Source: JAGXRK01 sp963714415 (GTDB lineage Bacteria; Bacteroidota; Ignavibacteria; Ignavibacteriales; Ignavibacteriaceae). Taken from it: a stretch of DNA of 64,000 nt. Both the position numbers and the translations under genes were made by a program. The stretch spans positions 453,653 to 517,652 of the forward strand of contig CAVQOL010000003.1 in the NCBI GenBank assembly GCA_963714415.1, in the 5' to 3' direction. This document shows positions 1 through 8,668 of the stretch, in pieces (position 1 is the first letter of the stretch; the number at the start of each line of letters is the position of its first letter). The notes under the pieces are model-generated. The model was not told the DNA's origin. It did no database searches and saw nothing but the letters and a program-made list of their open reading frames with translations.

Positions 1-633
1 AAACCTACGGATTGGCTTACACTTGGTGTTTCATTCAGAAGTGAAGTAGAATATAACTTTGAAGGAACTGCAACAACAACTGGCTCAGATGTATTGGCTG
101 CAAACTTTCCTCAAGGTGATATTGCTGCGACTCTTGTAACTCCGATGAATATTACCGGTGGTATTGCTGTAGATCTTACAGATAGACTAAAAATTAGTAT
201 GGATTATCAATGGGTTGGCTGGTCAAGCTATGATGTATTAGCTGTAGATTTTGCTGATGAACAATACGCTGATGTTTCCAGCCCTCGCGAGTATAAGGAT
301 AGTTATATTTTAAGATTTGGCGGTGAATATCGCTTTATTGATGAGTTTGCATTGTTAGCTGGTATTTATTATGATAAAATGCCGGTTGAAACCGAGCGAT
401 TAAATCCATCGTTACCTGATGCTGACAGAATAGCATACAATATTGGATTTACTGCTAGATTATCCAATAGTTTTTCTGTTACGGGTGCGTTTATGTACCT
501 TAGAGGCGAACAAACAACCGTAACCGATTCAAAAGAAAATTATTATCCTATTACGGGTACTTTTGTACCATTTAATGGTACTTATAATTCTAATGCCAAA
601 ATACTCTCATTGAGTTTACAATACGATTTTTAA
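1..633 (+). CDS. FadL/OmpP1-type outer-membrane transport protein, 5' partial
   Basis: The reading frame is open from the first base of the window, so only the C-terminal ~210 residues of a beta-barrel protein are present. Alternating hydrophobic strands such as LKISMDYQWVGWSSYD and YILRFGGEYRF, and a terminal aromatic strand ending SLSLQYDF, are typical of outer-membrane barrels; the order and spacing resemble the FadL/TodX family, which takes up long-chain fatty acids and other hydrophobic compounds. An internal TTG at 94 is not the true start, because the frame and the barrel pattern continue upstream. A GDSL lipoprotein gene follows after 17 bp, suggesting co-transcription and a lipid-uptake role (inference). 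Confidence 0.8.
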   Translation, partial: KPTDWLTLGVSFRSEVEYNFEGTATTTGSDVLAANFPQGDIAATLVTPMNITGGIAVDLTDRLKISMDYQWVGWSSYDVLAVDFADEQYADVSSPREYKDSYILRFGGEYRFIDEFALLAGIYYDKMPVETERLNPSLPDADRIAYNIGFTARLSNSFSVTGAFMYLRGEQTTVTDSKENYYPITGTFVPFNGTYNSNAKILSLSLQYDF

Positions 634-650
634 TAAGGAGATTTAATTAA

Positions 651-2109
651 ATGAAAAAGTTTTTATATCTGTTAGCTTTTGCAGTCCTTGCGATCGTATT
701 TCTCAATGGCTGTGAAGATAGAAGTGATATTACTGGTGTTGAGCCAATATTAAATGGTAAAAGCGGTGATGCTGATTTAACGCGATTCGTTACAATTGGT
801 AACAGCTTAACTGCTGGTTATCAATCAGCTGCGCTTTATGAAAGTGCTCAAATTTATAGTTTTGGCAATCTGATTGCAAAACAAGTCAATACTAAATTTG
901 AAATGCCAATTTATTCAGATCCCGGATCCGGCGGAAGAATGGAAATTCAAGCATTAACTCTTACTGGAGCAGTTATAATTAATAATACAAATACTGGTGC
1001 TCCCACGAATTTATATTATCCGGCACCATATAATAATCTTGGTGTTCCCGGCGCTTTAACTTACGACGTTTTCTTTGCAACAAATTCTACAAATTGTGCA
1101 TCTGCATTATTCGCAAATTCACCTAATCCGTTTCTTTGATCTAGTACTTAGGAATAGTGCTTTGGGCATCGGTACACAATTACAACAAGCATTAGCTCAA
1201 CAACCTACTTTTGTTACGTTATGGACTGGAAATAACGACGTGCTTGGTTACGCAACTAGCGGCGGTGTTTCACCGGCGGCTCCAACTGATATCCCAACAT
1301 TTACAAATCTTTTTGGAGGGATTTCTCAGCAGTTGGCAGGATCCGGAGCAGATGTTGTAGTTGCAAATATTCCTAATGTAAATGCAATTCCATTCTTAAC
1401 TTATATAGGTCCTGTTGTATCCTCTTTAGTTCCCTGGTATCAGGTTGCTAAACAGAAGTGGAGTACCGAACGGATTAGTCTACCAGAAATCTGGTGAAAC
1501 TGTTGGAACATGGTGTAGCTGACTCCTCATCTCTAAGAAATGGAACTGTTCTGATTTCATTAAGAGGTAGTACCTATGCTGCGTCTGATTGGTACATCCA
1601 CAGGAATCTTATATAGAGGACTTCCTCAATTACCGGCAGGAATTGATACTACACAGCCATTTGGTTTTCATCCTCAAAATCCGTGGCCGAATTCACTAAT
1701 TCTTGATCCAACTGAAATAAACATAGCACAAACTGCTGTTACTGGTTATAATGCAGTAATTCAGAACGTAGCCAATACATTTGGATTTGTTCTTGCTGAT
1801 ATGAATGCTTTATTTAATACTATTCGACAGGCAGATTTTACAGGTGGTTACAAAGTTGACGGAATGACTTTTAAAACAACTTATGTTACAGGTGGTCTGT
1901 TTAGCCTGGATGGTGTGCATCCAACCAGTCAAGGTCATGCAATTATAGCTAATGAATTTATTAAAGCTATAAATACTAATTTTAACGCTAACATTCCAAA
2001 AATAAATATTGCCACTATTCCTTCAAGTATCCAACTAGTAGGAAAGGTCAGTTATATTAACGGTTATCCGCAAATTGATCCAAAGGCATTTGATCATTTG
2101 CTCTATTAA
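651..2109 (+). pseudogene. SGNH/GDSL-family lipoprotein hydrolase, broken by four frameshifts
   Basis: Begins with a lipoprotein signal (lipobox FLNGC, Cys21). It carries the SGNH blocks: GNSLTAG (block I, Ser nucleophile), a GNND block III in the middle part, and DGVHPTSQGH (block V, Asp/His) near the end, so it would be a ~484-residue esterase or lipase on the outer membrane. The frame changes four times: near 1131-1137 (CTT TGA), 1459, 1511 and 1574. Removing one base at each point gives continuous protein (for example NPFFDLVLRN, KQKGVPNGL, GTGVADSS, YAALIGTST). The fragments read as one gene and the motifs are intact, so this is either very recent decay or sequence error. It sits 17 bp downstream of the FadL-type gene. 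Confidence 0.75.
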
Positions 2110-2131
2110 AACTTCGAATTATCTGCAAATT

Positions 2132-2160
2132 AAAGGGATGGTTAACCATCCCTTTTTTTT
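2132..2160 (+). terminator. Rho-independent terminator after the GDSL gene
   Basis: A perfect 10-bp stem (AAAGGGATGG / CCATCCCTTT) with a TTAA loop is followed by a T-run. It lies 22 bp after the GDSL stop codon and closes the FadL-GDSL transcription unit. Confidence 0.85.
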
Positions 2161-2211
2161 ATCCATTCTTTTTCTGATTTTTAACCTATAAATCTAAAAA
2201 AAAGGGCAATT

Positions 2212-2625
2212 ATGAATCCGTATCATTTTTATTTTATTATTTTGCTGACAGGATTAGTTATCTTTTCTTCGTGTACACCTTCTGAAGAAACGACAAAACA
2301 GGAAGAAGTGTACATTTTTGATGAAGTGCCCGTAGAAAACACAATTACTCCACCAACTACGGGTGAATATCCTACTTTAGAAGAATCTTATTATGTCGTA
2401 CAAATAGGAGCCTTCACTACTAAGGATAGGGCAGAAAGTTTTGCAGATATGAGTCGAAAAAAACTTCTAAATGAAGTCAGTATTTCATACAGTGACAGAG
2501 TAAATTTATATGTTGTTCAGATCGTTCCATTTTATAAATCCCGGCAGGAAGCAGAAATTGTAAGAGATAATGTAAGGCAAATTCCTGATTTTAGTGATGC
2601 ATGGATAATTACTATAAATAAATAA
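2212..2625 (+). CDS. SPOR-domain lipoprotein
   Basis: 137 residues. The N-terminus is a lipoprotein signal ending in FSSC (Cys21), followed by an acidic linker (to about residue 60). The C-terminal part starts YYVVQIGAFTTKDRAESF and continues to YVVQIVPFYKSRQEAE, the two-repeat layout of the SPOR domain, which binds glycan strands stripped of stem peptides in septal peptidoglycan. It is probably anchored in the envelope and acts in cell division or wall remodelling. It stands alone between a terminator and ssb, so it probably has its own promoter. The exact partner is unknown. Confidence 0.8.
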   Translation: MNPYHFYFIILLTGLVIFSSCTPSEETTKQEEVYIFDEVPVENTITPPTTGEYPTLEESYYVVQIGAFTTKDRAESFADMSRKKLLNEVSISYSDRVNLYVVQIVPFYKSRQEAEIVRDNVRQIPDFSDAWIITINK

Positions 2626-2689
2626 GGATATTAATGCTTTTCTTATTATTTATTTTATTAAATTATTTCTAAACTCAATAACAAAAATT

Positions 2690-2694
2690 GGAGG
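2690..2694 (+). promoter_or_regulatory. Shine-Dalgarno site that fixes the ssb start
   Basis: GGAGG lies five bases before ATG 2700. A TTG at 2688 in the same frame would put the start codon on top of this site, so ATG 2700 is the better start. Confidence 0.7.
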
Positions 2695-2699
2695 CTGCT

Positions 2700-3125
2700 A
2701 TGGCTTTTTCGTTAAATAGAATAATGTTGATTGGTAATCTGGGCAGAGATGCCGAAACTAGGTTTACTGCAGATAATAATCTTGCAATAACTAACTTTTC
2801 ACTTGCTACAACATACGGCTATAAAGGAAAAAGCGGTGATTGGGTAAATGAAACTACGTGGCATAGAATCACCGGTTTTAATCTTTCAGATTTTATGAAA
2901 GATAATCTTAAAAAAGGAAAAAAGTTTTATGTTGAAGGAAGATTGACTACACGTGAATACACTGATAAAGAAGGAGTGAAAAGATATTCAACAGATGTTA
3001 TTGCTGAAAAAATTATCCCATTGGAAACCTCAGGTGGCGGTGCAAAAGACGAAGAGACTTCTAACGGCTCAACAGAATCTGCTGCAGCTCCTGATGTTCA
3101 GGATAATAACGATTTACCATTTTAA
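2700..3125 (+). CDS. ssb: Single-stranded DNA-binding protein
   Basis: 141 residues from ATG 2700. The OB fold is recognisable from NRIMLIGNLGRDAETRF, WHRITGF and KKFYVEGRLTTREY; a Gly/Ser/Ala-rich acidic linker then leads to the C-terminal tip NNDLPF, the conserved acidic tail through which SSB recruits replication and repair partners. SSB coats single-stranded DNA as a tetramer during replication, repair and recombination. It is followed after 36 bp by a CNNM-like membrane protein gene that starts at TTG. Confidence 0.95.
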   Translation: MAFSLNRIMLIGNLGRDAETRFTADNNLAITNFSLATTYGYKGKSGDWVNETTWHRITGFNLSDFMKDNLKKGKKFYVEGRLTTREYTDKEGVKRYSTDVIAEKIIPLETSGGGAKDEETSNGSTESAAAPDVQDNNDLPF

Positions 3126-3161
3126 TTAGATTTGTATAATAGCGCGGGAATATTTTAGTAT

Positions 3162-4439
3162 TTGGATATTGATTGGTCAGTAAAACTTGTAATTCTTGCT
3201 GTTCTTTTATTAGCATCAGCCTTTTTCTCAGGCTCTGAAGTTGCTCTGTTTTCACTAGATAAAAAGAAAATTGAAAGTCACTTCAAAGCTAATAGAATAA
3301 TAAGCAGGTATCTGTTAAGTTTAATTAATTTCCCGCGCCGACTTCTTGTAACAATTCTGATCGGCAATACTTCAGTAAATGTTGGCGCTTCAATAGTGGC
3401 GGTTTTTCTTGCATTTGATGCAGCTGATTATTTCTCAATTGCGACAGAAATTGCACTTACAATTCAAATAATTCTCCTTACAATATTAGTTCTAATTTTT
3501 GGTGAGCTTTTTCCTAAAGTTGCAGCAACAAAAAATCCTTATCTTTTCAGCAGAGTGATAGCTGTACCTATGTATTATTTCAACATTGTTATTTATCCAA
3601 TTGCTGAATTCATTACAGAAGTTATAAAACTTTCAATTTCCAGGTTGAAGATTGACAAATCTAAATCTGCAATATCCAGAGATGAAATTCCTCATCTTAC
3701 TTCTATAAGTCATAAAAAAGGGGCAATTGAAGAGGATGAACACAATCTTATAAGCAGTCTTGTTAGTTTCGGTTCTGTGACTGTTGAAGAAATAATGACT
3801 CCGCGTGTAGATATAATAGCTGTTGCCACGGATGTTAAGTATGATGAACTTCTCGAAATTATTACACAGTCCGGTCATAGCAGAATTCCTCTTTATAAAG
3901 ATGATCTTGATGAGATATTCGGAATTATTTTTGCTAAGGATCTTTTACCGTATTCAAGAAATCCTGAATTAAGAACACATCTTTCATTAAAGAAAATATC
4001 ACGAAAAGTCTTATTCGTTCCTGAAGCAAAACTAATCAGCGAACTATTGAAAGAATTCCAGGAAAAGAAAATGCATCTTGCAATAGTTGTTGATGAGTAC
4101 GGCGGCACATCTGGCTTGGTGACACTCGAAGATATTGTTGAAGAAGTTGTGGGTGAAATATGGGATGAATATGATAAAGAGGAAAATCCGATAACTTCGC
4201 TTGAAGAAAATATGTGGTTGGCTTTAGGAAAAATTTCAATTGATGAAATAAATGAAAGTTTAGGAACTGAAATTGGAAATGAGGATGAAGAATTTGATAC
4301 CCTCGGAGGTTTTGTTCTAAATCATGCGGGAAGCATTCCTCAGGAAAGTTTTAACTTTACATTTAAGGGATTTCGTTACACAGTAAAAGAAATTCAGAAG
4401 AAGAGAATTAAAAAAGTATTGATTGAAAAAGTAAAATAG
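3162..4439 (+). CDS. CNNM/CorC-HlyC family membrane protein (DUF21 + CBS pair)
   Basis: 425 residues. Residues 1-165 hold the DUF21 transmembrane domain (LASAFFSGSEVALFSLDKKK is its signature, with three or four membrane segments). Two CBS domains follow (about 205-325, including VEEIMTPRVDI and VDEYGGTSGLVTLEDIVEE), then a CorC_HlyC domain (DTLGGFVLNH). Related proteins take part in Mg/Co ion balance, and in Bacteroidota a close relative is the gliding protein GldE; which applies here cannot be told. The start is TTG at 3162: the frame has a stop (TAG 3156) just upstream and no ATG nearby. A TATAAT hexamer at 3135 could serve as a -10 element. Confidence 0.87.
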   Translation: MDIDWSVKLVILAVLLLASAFFSGSEVALFSLDKKKIESHFKANRIISRYLLSLINFPRRLLVTILIGNTSVNVGASIVAVFLAFDAADYFSIATEIALTIQIILLTILVLIFGELFPKVAATKNPYLFSRVIAVPMYYFNIVIYPIAEFITEVIKLSISRLKIDKSKSAISRDEIPHLTSISHKKGAIEEDEHNLISSLVSFGSVTVEEIMTPRVDIIAVATDVKYDELLEIITQSGHSRIPLYKDDLDEIFGIIFAKDLLPYSRNPELRTHLSLKKISRKVLFVPEAKLISELLKEFQEKKMHLAIVVDEYGGTSGLVTLEDIVEEVVGEIWDEYDKEENPITSLEENMWLALGKISIDEINESLGTEIGNEDEEFDTLGGFVLNHAGSIPQESFNFTFKGFRYTVKEIQKKRIKKVLIEKVK

Positions 4440-4448
4440 AATTCAACC

Positions 4449-4808
4449 ATGAAAAAAGGCTGCTTCGTTAAATCGATAATAATATTAACTATTTTTGTAG
4501 CAGCAATTGCTTATATAGTTCAATACAAGCTAGATGAATGGGTTATTAAACCGGCAAAAAAAATGTTTATGCCTGTAGTTGAGAAAAGCTTTAAGGAAGA
4601 ACTATCTTTTATTCAAGATTCGCCCGAGAAAGATTCTTTATTGAACTCTCTAAGTTTATATATAGAAGATCTTGATATTCTAAATGAATCTGATTCTGCA
4701 CAAAAAATATTCTGGAATCAGTTTAAACAAATTACCTTTGACAGTATCATTACAAAATCTGAACTTGAAGAGATAAAAAAAATATTAGAGACAGAAAATG
4801 AAAAATGA
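4449..4808 (+). CDS. Small membrane-anchored protein of unknown function
   Basis: 119 residues with one N-terminal transmembrane segment (IIILTIFVAAIAYIV, residues 10-24) and a charged, probably helical remainder that should face the periplasm. I do not recognise a family. It overlaps the MlaD/MCE gene by 11 bp and follows the CNNM gene by 9 bp, so the three are surely co-transcribed and the first two steps of the MCE system may involve it. Its size and layout would suit an accessory or regulatory subunit, but that is inference only. Confidence 0.7.
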   Translation: MKKGCFVKSIIILTIFVAAIAYIVQYKLDEWVIKPAKKMFMPVVEKSFKEELSFIQDSPEKDSLLNSLSLYIEDLDILNESDSAQKIFWNQFKQITFDSIITKSELEEIKKILETENEK

Positions 4809-5706
4809 AAGAAAAACTGAAATAAGAGTCGGACTTACAGTAATAGTCGGATTGATAGTATTATTATGGATTCTTGGTTGGGCTAAAAATTTCACAATTC
4901 ATTCAAATGAACAAAATATTTCCGTAAAGTTCGATAATGTTGCTGGACTTGAAATAGGCGACATTGTAACCGTTAACGGAGTGAGAAAAGGTTTTGTTAA
5001 AGATATGAAAGTTGAAAGCAATAATGTTTTAGTTACTCTTTCAATTGATAGTGATGTTGATTTGCGAAGCGATGCCAGATTCACTTTGAATATGCTTGAC
5101 CTGATGGGTGGAAAAAGAGTTGAGATCTTTCCGGGAAGTTCAGGTGAGAAATTAAATAGTAATGAAATTTACTCTGGTGATTTTCTATCTGATATTCCGT
5201 CTGTAATGGCTGTATTCGGTTCGGTTCAGGATGATCTTGTAACTTTACTTAAAGATATTAAAATCACTCTATCCTCAATGAATGTATATCTTACTGATAA
5301 AAAAATGGAATCTGATATTAAAACTTCGCTTTCTAATCTTACAGAAGTCAGCAGAAAATTAAATCTTATGATTGATGAAAACAGGGAAGGCATTAAAACT
5401 CTGACAAGCAATACTGTTGAATTAACAGATGAAGCCAAAGAGTTTATTAAAACAAATAAAGATACAATGGGTGAATCAGTTAAAAAGATTAAAGATGTAT
5501 TGGATAAAACTGATGACTTGCTTTTGAAAATAAACAAACTCACAGATGAAACAATTGAGCAGGAAAATGCTTTAGGTAAAATATTATATGATGAAAAAAT
5601 GATAAATGATATTAAATCTGCTTTAGATCAGTTAAATAATCTTACAAAAATTCTTGTTGATCAATTACAGGGTGATGGAATTAAAGTCGATGCAAACATA
5701 TTCTAA
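4798..5706 (+). CDS. MlaD/MCE-domain lipid-transport protein
   Basis: 302 residues. One N-terminal membrane anchor (LTVIVGLIVLLWILGWA) is followed by an MCE domain (about residues 38-115: VKFDNVAGLEIGDIVTVNGV and LMGGKRVEIFPG). The rest (about 130-300) is a long helical region rich in Lys, Asp and Leu that looks like a coiled coil. MCE proteins form hexameric rings in the periplasm and move phospholipids between membranes together with an MlaE permease and MlaF ATPase; those partners are not in this window. The gene overlaps the preceding small membrane protein gene by 11 bp and the gamma-glutamyltransferase start by 17 bp. Confidence 0.87.
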   Translation: MKNERKTEIRVGLTVIVGLIVLLWILGWAKNFTIHSNEQNISVKFDNVAGLEIGDIVTVNGVRKGFVKDMKVESNNVLVTLSIDSDVDLRSDARFTLNMLDLMGGKRVEIFPGSSGEKLNSNEIYSGDFLSDIPSVMAVFGSVQDDLVTLLKDIKITLSSMNVYLTDKKMESDIKTSLSNLTEVSRKLNLMIDENREGIKTLTSNTVELTDEAKEFIKTNKDTMGESVKKIKDVLDKTDDLLLKINKLTDETIEQENALGKILYDEKMINDIKSALDQLNNLTKILVDQLQGDGIKVDANIF

Positions 5707-7384
5707 AATATTTTTATTAATTATATTCTTTTCATTCTCAATAATTATTGAGGCTCAAGTTCCTGGACCAATTGCAGGCAAAAACGGAATGGTGGTTTCT
5801 GCAAGCGAATTGGCTTCCAAAGTAGGAATTGAAGTATTGAAAAAAGGCGGTAACGCAGTTGATGCTTCTGTAGCGGTTGGATTTGCCTTAGCAGTTACTC
5901 ATCCGTCTGCAGGTAATATTGGCGGCGGCGGTTTTATGGTTCTAAGATTGAATGATGGAACTTCCACCACGATTGACTATAGAGAAAAAGCACCGGGTTC
6001 CGCTCATCCTGATTTATATCTTGATAAAAATAAAGTCCCAATTCCAAATATGAGTGAAACAGGGACAACATCATCAGGAGTGCCCGGCAGTGTTGCAGGA
6101 CTAATCTATGTTCTTGAAAAATATGGAACAATAAAGCTTGAGGATGTGATTCAACCTGCAATTGATTTGGCTTTGAATGGCTTTGAACTTGAGTACAGAA
6201 TAGCGAACTCGTTTAAGGCCAATTTAAAAGAATTCAGCGAATATGAATCTTCCATAAAAATATTTTCTAAAAATGGTGAACCTTATCAGGCAGGCGATAT
6301 TTTCATTCAAAAAGATTTAGCTAAGACTCTGCTAAAAATTAAAAAGTATGGAACTGATGGATTTTATAAAGGTGAAGTAGCAGATCTATTAGTAAAACAA
6401 GTCTCAGAACTTGGCGGATGGATAACACTTGAAGATTTAGCAAATTATAAACCTGTTGAAAGAAAGCCTGTAATTCGGAACTTATCGTGATTGTGAAATT
6501 ATTTCAATGGGTCCTCCAAGTGCAGGTGGAATTGTGCTTGTTCAAATATTAAACATTCTAGAAAATTATGAATTCAACAGAAGCGATTGGGGCAGCAGTG
6601 GATATATTCATAAACTTGTTGAAGCCATGAAATATGCTTATGCTGATCGTTCATTGCATATTGGTGATCCTGATTTCTATGATGTTCCTCAAGATGCTTT
6701 AATCTCTAAAGAGTATGCAAAAGAAATATTTGCCAGAATTACTGAGGTTGCAACTCCATCAGAATTGATTGCACCAACGGAATATTTTCTTTAAATGAAA
6801 GTGAAGAAACAACACACTATTCAGTTGTAGATAAATTTGGTAATGCTGTCAGTACAACAACAACTATAAATTCAGGTTACGGATCAAAAGTAGTTGTTGA
6901 AGGCGCGGGATTTTTATTAAACAATGAAATGGATGATTTCAGCATTCAGCCCGGAGTTCCAAATCAATTTGGATTGACAGGTGCCGAAGCTAACAAAATT
7001 GAACCGAACAAACGGATGGTCAGTTCAATGACTCCAACTATTGTCTTAAAAAATGATAAGCCTTATTTAATAATTGGTTCTCCCGGCGGTTCAACTATTA
7101 TGACTGTTGTATTACAAGTTTTGTTAAATGTAATCGAATTCAATATGAATGTTCAATCTGCAAATGACAAACCAAGGATTCATCATCAATGGTTACCTGA
7201 TTCAGTTTATTATGAACCATTCGGATTAGCTGAAGATGTAAAAGTAAATTTAGTTGAACGTGGGCATAAAATAGGTTCTGAAAGAATTCTTGGAAGGATA
7301 GATGCGATCCTGATTGATCAAGAAAATGGAATTTATTATGGTGCTACCGACTCTCGTGGTTATGGTGCTGCTGCAGGATATTAA
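5690..7384 (+). pseudogene. Gamma-glutamyltransferase, frame-disrupted
   Basis: From ATG 5690 there is a signal peptide (ending EAQVPGP) and the large-subunit sequence GGNAVDASVAVGFALAVTHP and GNIGGGGFMV. The autoprocessing and catalytic Thr lies in ETTHYSVVDKFGNAVS (about 6805-6850), followed by the small-subunit motifs NNEMDDFS and GSPGGSTIM. Corrected length is ~563 residues, normal for the family, which cleaves and transfers gamma-glutamyl groups of glutathione and related compounds in the periplasm. The frame breaks at about 6476 (an extra base in ATTCGG) and again at 6783-6790 in a T-rich run. The second break is either one missing base or two extra ones. All catalytic motifs survive. 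Confidence 0.85.
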
Positions 7385-7402
7385 CGTAAGGGTAAATTAT
7401 AA

Positions 7403-7780
7403 ATGATATTAGGAATTGGAATAGACATAATTGAAATAGACAGGATTAAGAAAAGCGTTGATAAATTTGGTGATCACTTTCTTAGTAAAATCTATACTCC
7501 AAATGAACTGGAATATTGTCTTAATAAACATAATAAATATCAGCATCTTGCTGCCCGGTTTGCTGCCAAAGAAGCTATTTATAAAGCACTCTCATCGGAA
7601 TGGGGGAGGGAAATCAGCTGGCAGGATATTGATATTATGAATGAACCAAATGGGCTTCCTATTGCCAAATTTTCCGGTAAACTTGAAGAGTTTATCAATA
7701 AAGATAAAGATATTAAAATATCTATGAGTCATTCAGATAATTATGTTACTTGTGTGGCGATTGTTTATAAAATGAAGTAG
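7403..7780 (+). CDS. acpS: Holo-[acyl-carrier-protein] synthase
   Basis: 125 residues, the normal AcpS length. The family hallmarks are GIGIDIIEIDRIKK with the Mg-binding Asp, and AARFAAKEAIYKAL with the second metal-ligand Glu; the C-terminal ISMSHSDNYV is also typical. The enzyme transfers 4'-phosphopantetheine from CoA to the serine of acyl carrier protein, which activates fatty-acid synthesis. It lies 18 bp after the gamma-glutamyltransferase gene on the same strand. Confidence 0.95.
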   Translation: MILGIGIDIIEIDRIKKSVDKFGDHFLSKIYTPNELEYCLNKHNKYQHLAARFAAKEAIYKALSSEWGREISWQDIDIMNEPNGLPIAKFSGKLEEFINKDKDIKISMSHSDNYVTCVAIVYKMK

Positions 7781-7863
7781 TTGCAAAATCTCTTACCCCC
7801 CAAATATCGCTTTGTAAAATAGTTTCCTTCTTTGTAGTTTTACTTAACTTTTTTGTAAAACTT

Positions 7864-8061
7864 ATGATTCCTGATTGGTACAAATATTATAATTACGGTT
7901 CCATTATTGTTATTGCAGTTTTATTACTGGTTATGTTAACTAATATGGTCCCAAAAGATTCTTTTTTTGGAATATTGATTTTTTCAATTGCATTATTAGT
8001 TCTACGCGTTGTATTCAGAATTTATTTTCTAATTAAATATAAAAAAGTTAAGGAGGAGTAA
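7864..8061 (+). CDS. Small two-helix membrane protein
   Basis: 65 residues with two predicted membrane helices (SIIVIAVLLLVMLT and FGILIFSIALLVLRVVF) separated by a short polar turn, and a Lys-rich tail (KYKKVKEE). No family recognised. It starts at ATG 7864, 83 bp after acpS, and ends where a strong AAGGAGGAG sequence sits (8049-8057), just ahead of the HNH nuclease gene. It may be real because it keeps membrane-protein composition throughout, but it is short. Confidence 0.55.
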   Translation: MIPDWYKYYNYGSIIVIAVLLLVMLTNMVPKDSFFGILIFSIALLVLRVVFRIYFLIKYKKVKEE

Positions 8062-8109
8062 GTCTTCGAACGATCTCATTCCTACAATGGTAAATTAAAC
8101 GCTAAAGTT

Positions 8110-8598
8110 TTGGTATTAAATCAGAGCTATGAACCACTTTCTGTCTGCAATATTAAAAAGGCTTTTATTTTACTTTACCTTGGTAAAGCAGAACTAATCA
8201 TTATTGATGATAGAAAATCAATCCGCACCATCAGAAAAAATTATCCATGGCCGAGTGTTATCAGAATTGCAAAGTATGTTAATGTTCCGTACAAAAAGGT
8301 TGTTCTTACCAGAAGAAACATTTTACGAAGAGATGTTTATAAATGTGCTTACTGCGGCAGAGGAGATCTTCCATTGACTGTTGATCATATCCTTCCCAAA
8401 GCCAGAGGCGGTGATGATGCCTGGGAAAATTTGATAAGCGCTTGCACTAATTGTAACAATAAAAAAGGTGATCGTACTCCGGAAGAAGCAAGAATGCCTT
8501 TGCTTTATCGTCCATTTAAACCAAATCACGTAATGTTTATTAAAAATGTGGTTGGTAAACTGGATGATAAATGGAAACCTTATCTCTATCTATCCTGA
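8110..8598 (+). CDS. HNH endonuclease
   Basis: 162 residues from TTG. The N-terminal half starts VLNQSYEPLSVCNIKKAF and is typical of a Bacteroidota HNH family. The HNH domain follows with zinc-binding CxxC pairs (CAYC and CTNC), the catalytic DHILPKARGG and the closing NCNNKKGDRTPEEA. The nuclease target is unknown. The start is doubtful: the frame is open back to 8062, but its only standard start codon is TTG 8110, inside the conserved part. An ATG at 8087 in another frame would give MVxxNAKVLVLNQ if one base is missing in TAAATTAAAC (8091-8100). Confidence 0.85.
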   Translation: MVLNQSYEPLSVCNIKKAFILLYLGKAELIIIDDRKSIRTIRKNYPWPSVIRIAKYVNVPYKKVVLTRRNILRRDVYKCAYCGRGDLPLTVDHILPKARGGDDAWENLISACTNCNNKKGDRTPEEARMPLLYRPFKPNHVMFIKNVVGKLDDKWKPYLYLS

Positions 8599-8668
8599 TG
8601 TCTGACTGAGATTATTACTTTCATTATTATTATCTTTCGTCATTATTTTCTAATATTAATTAAAGTTT

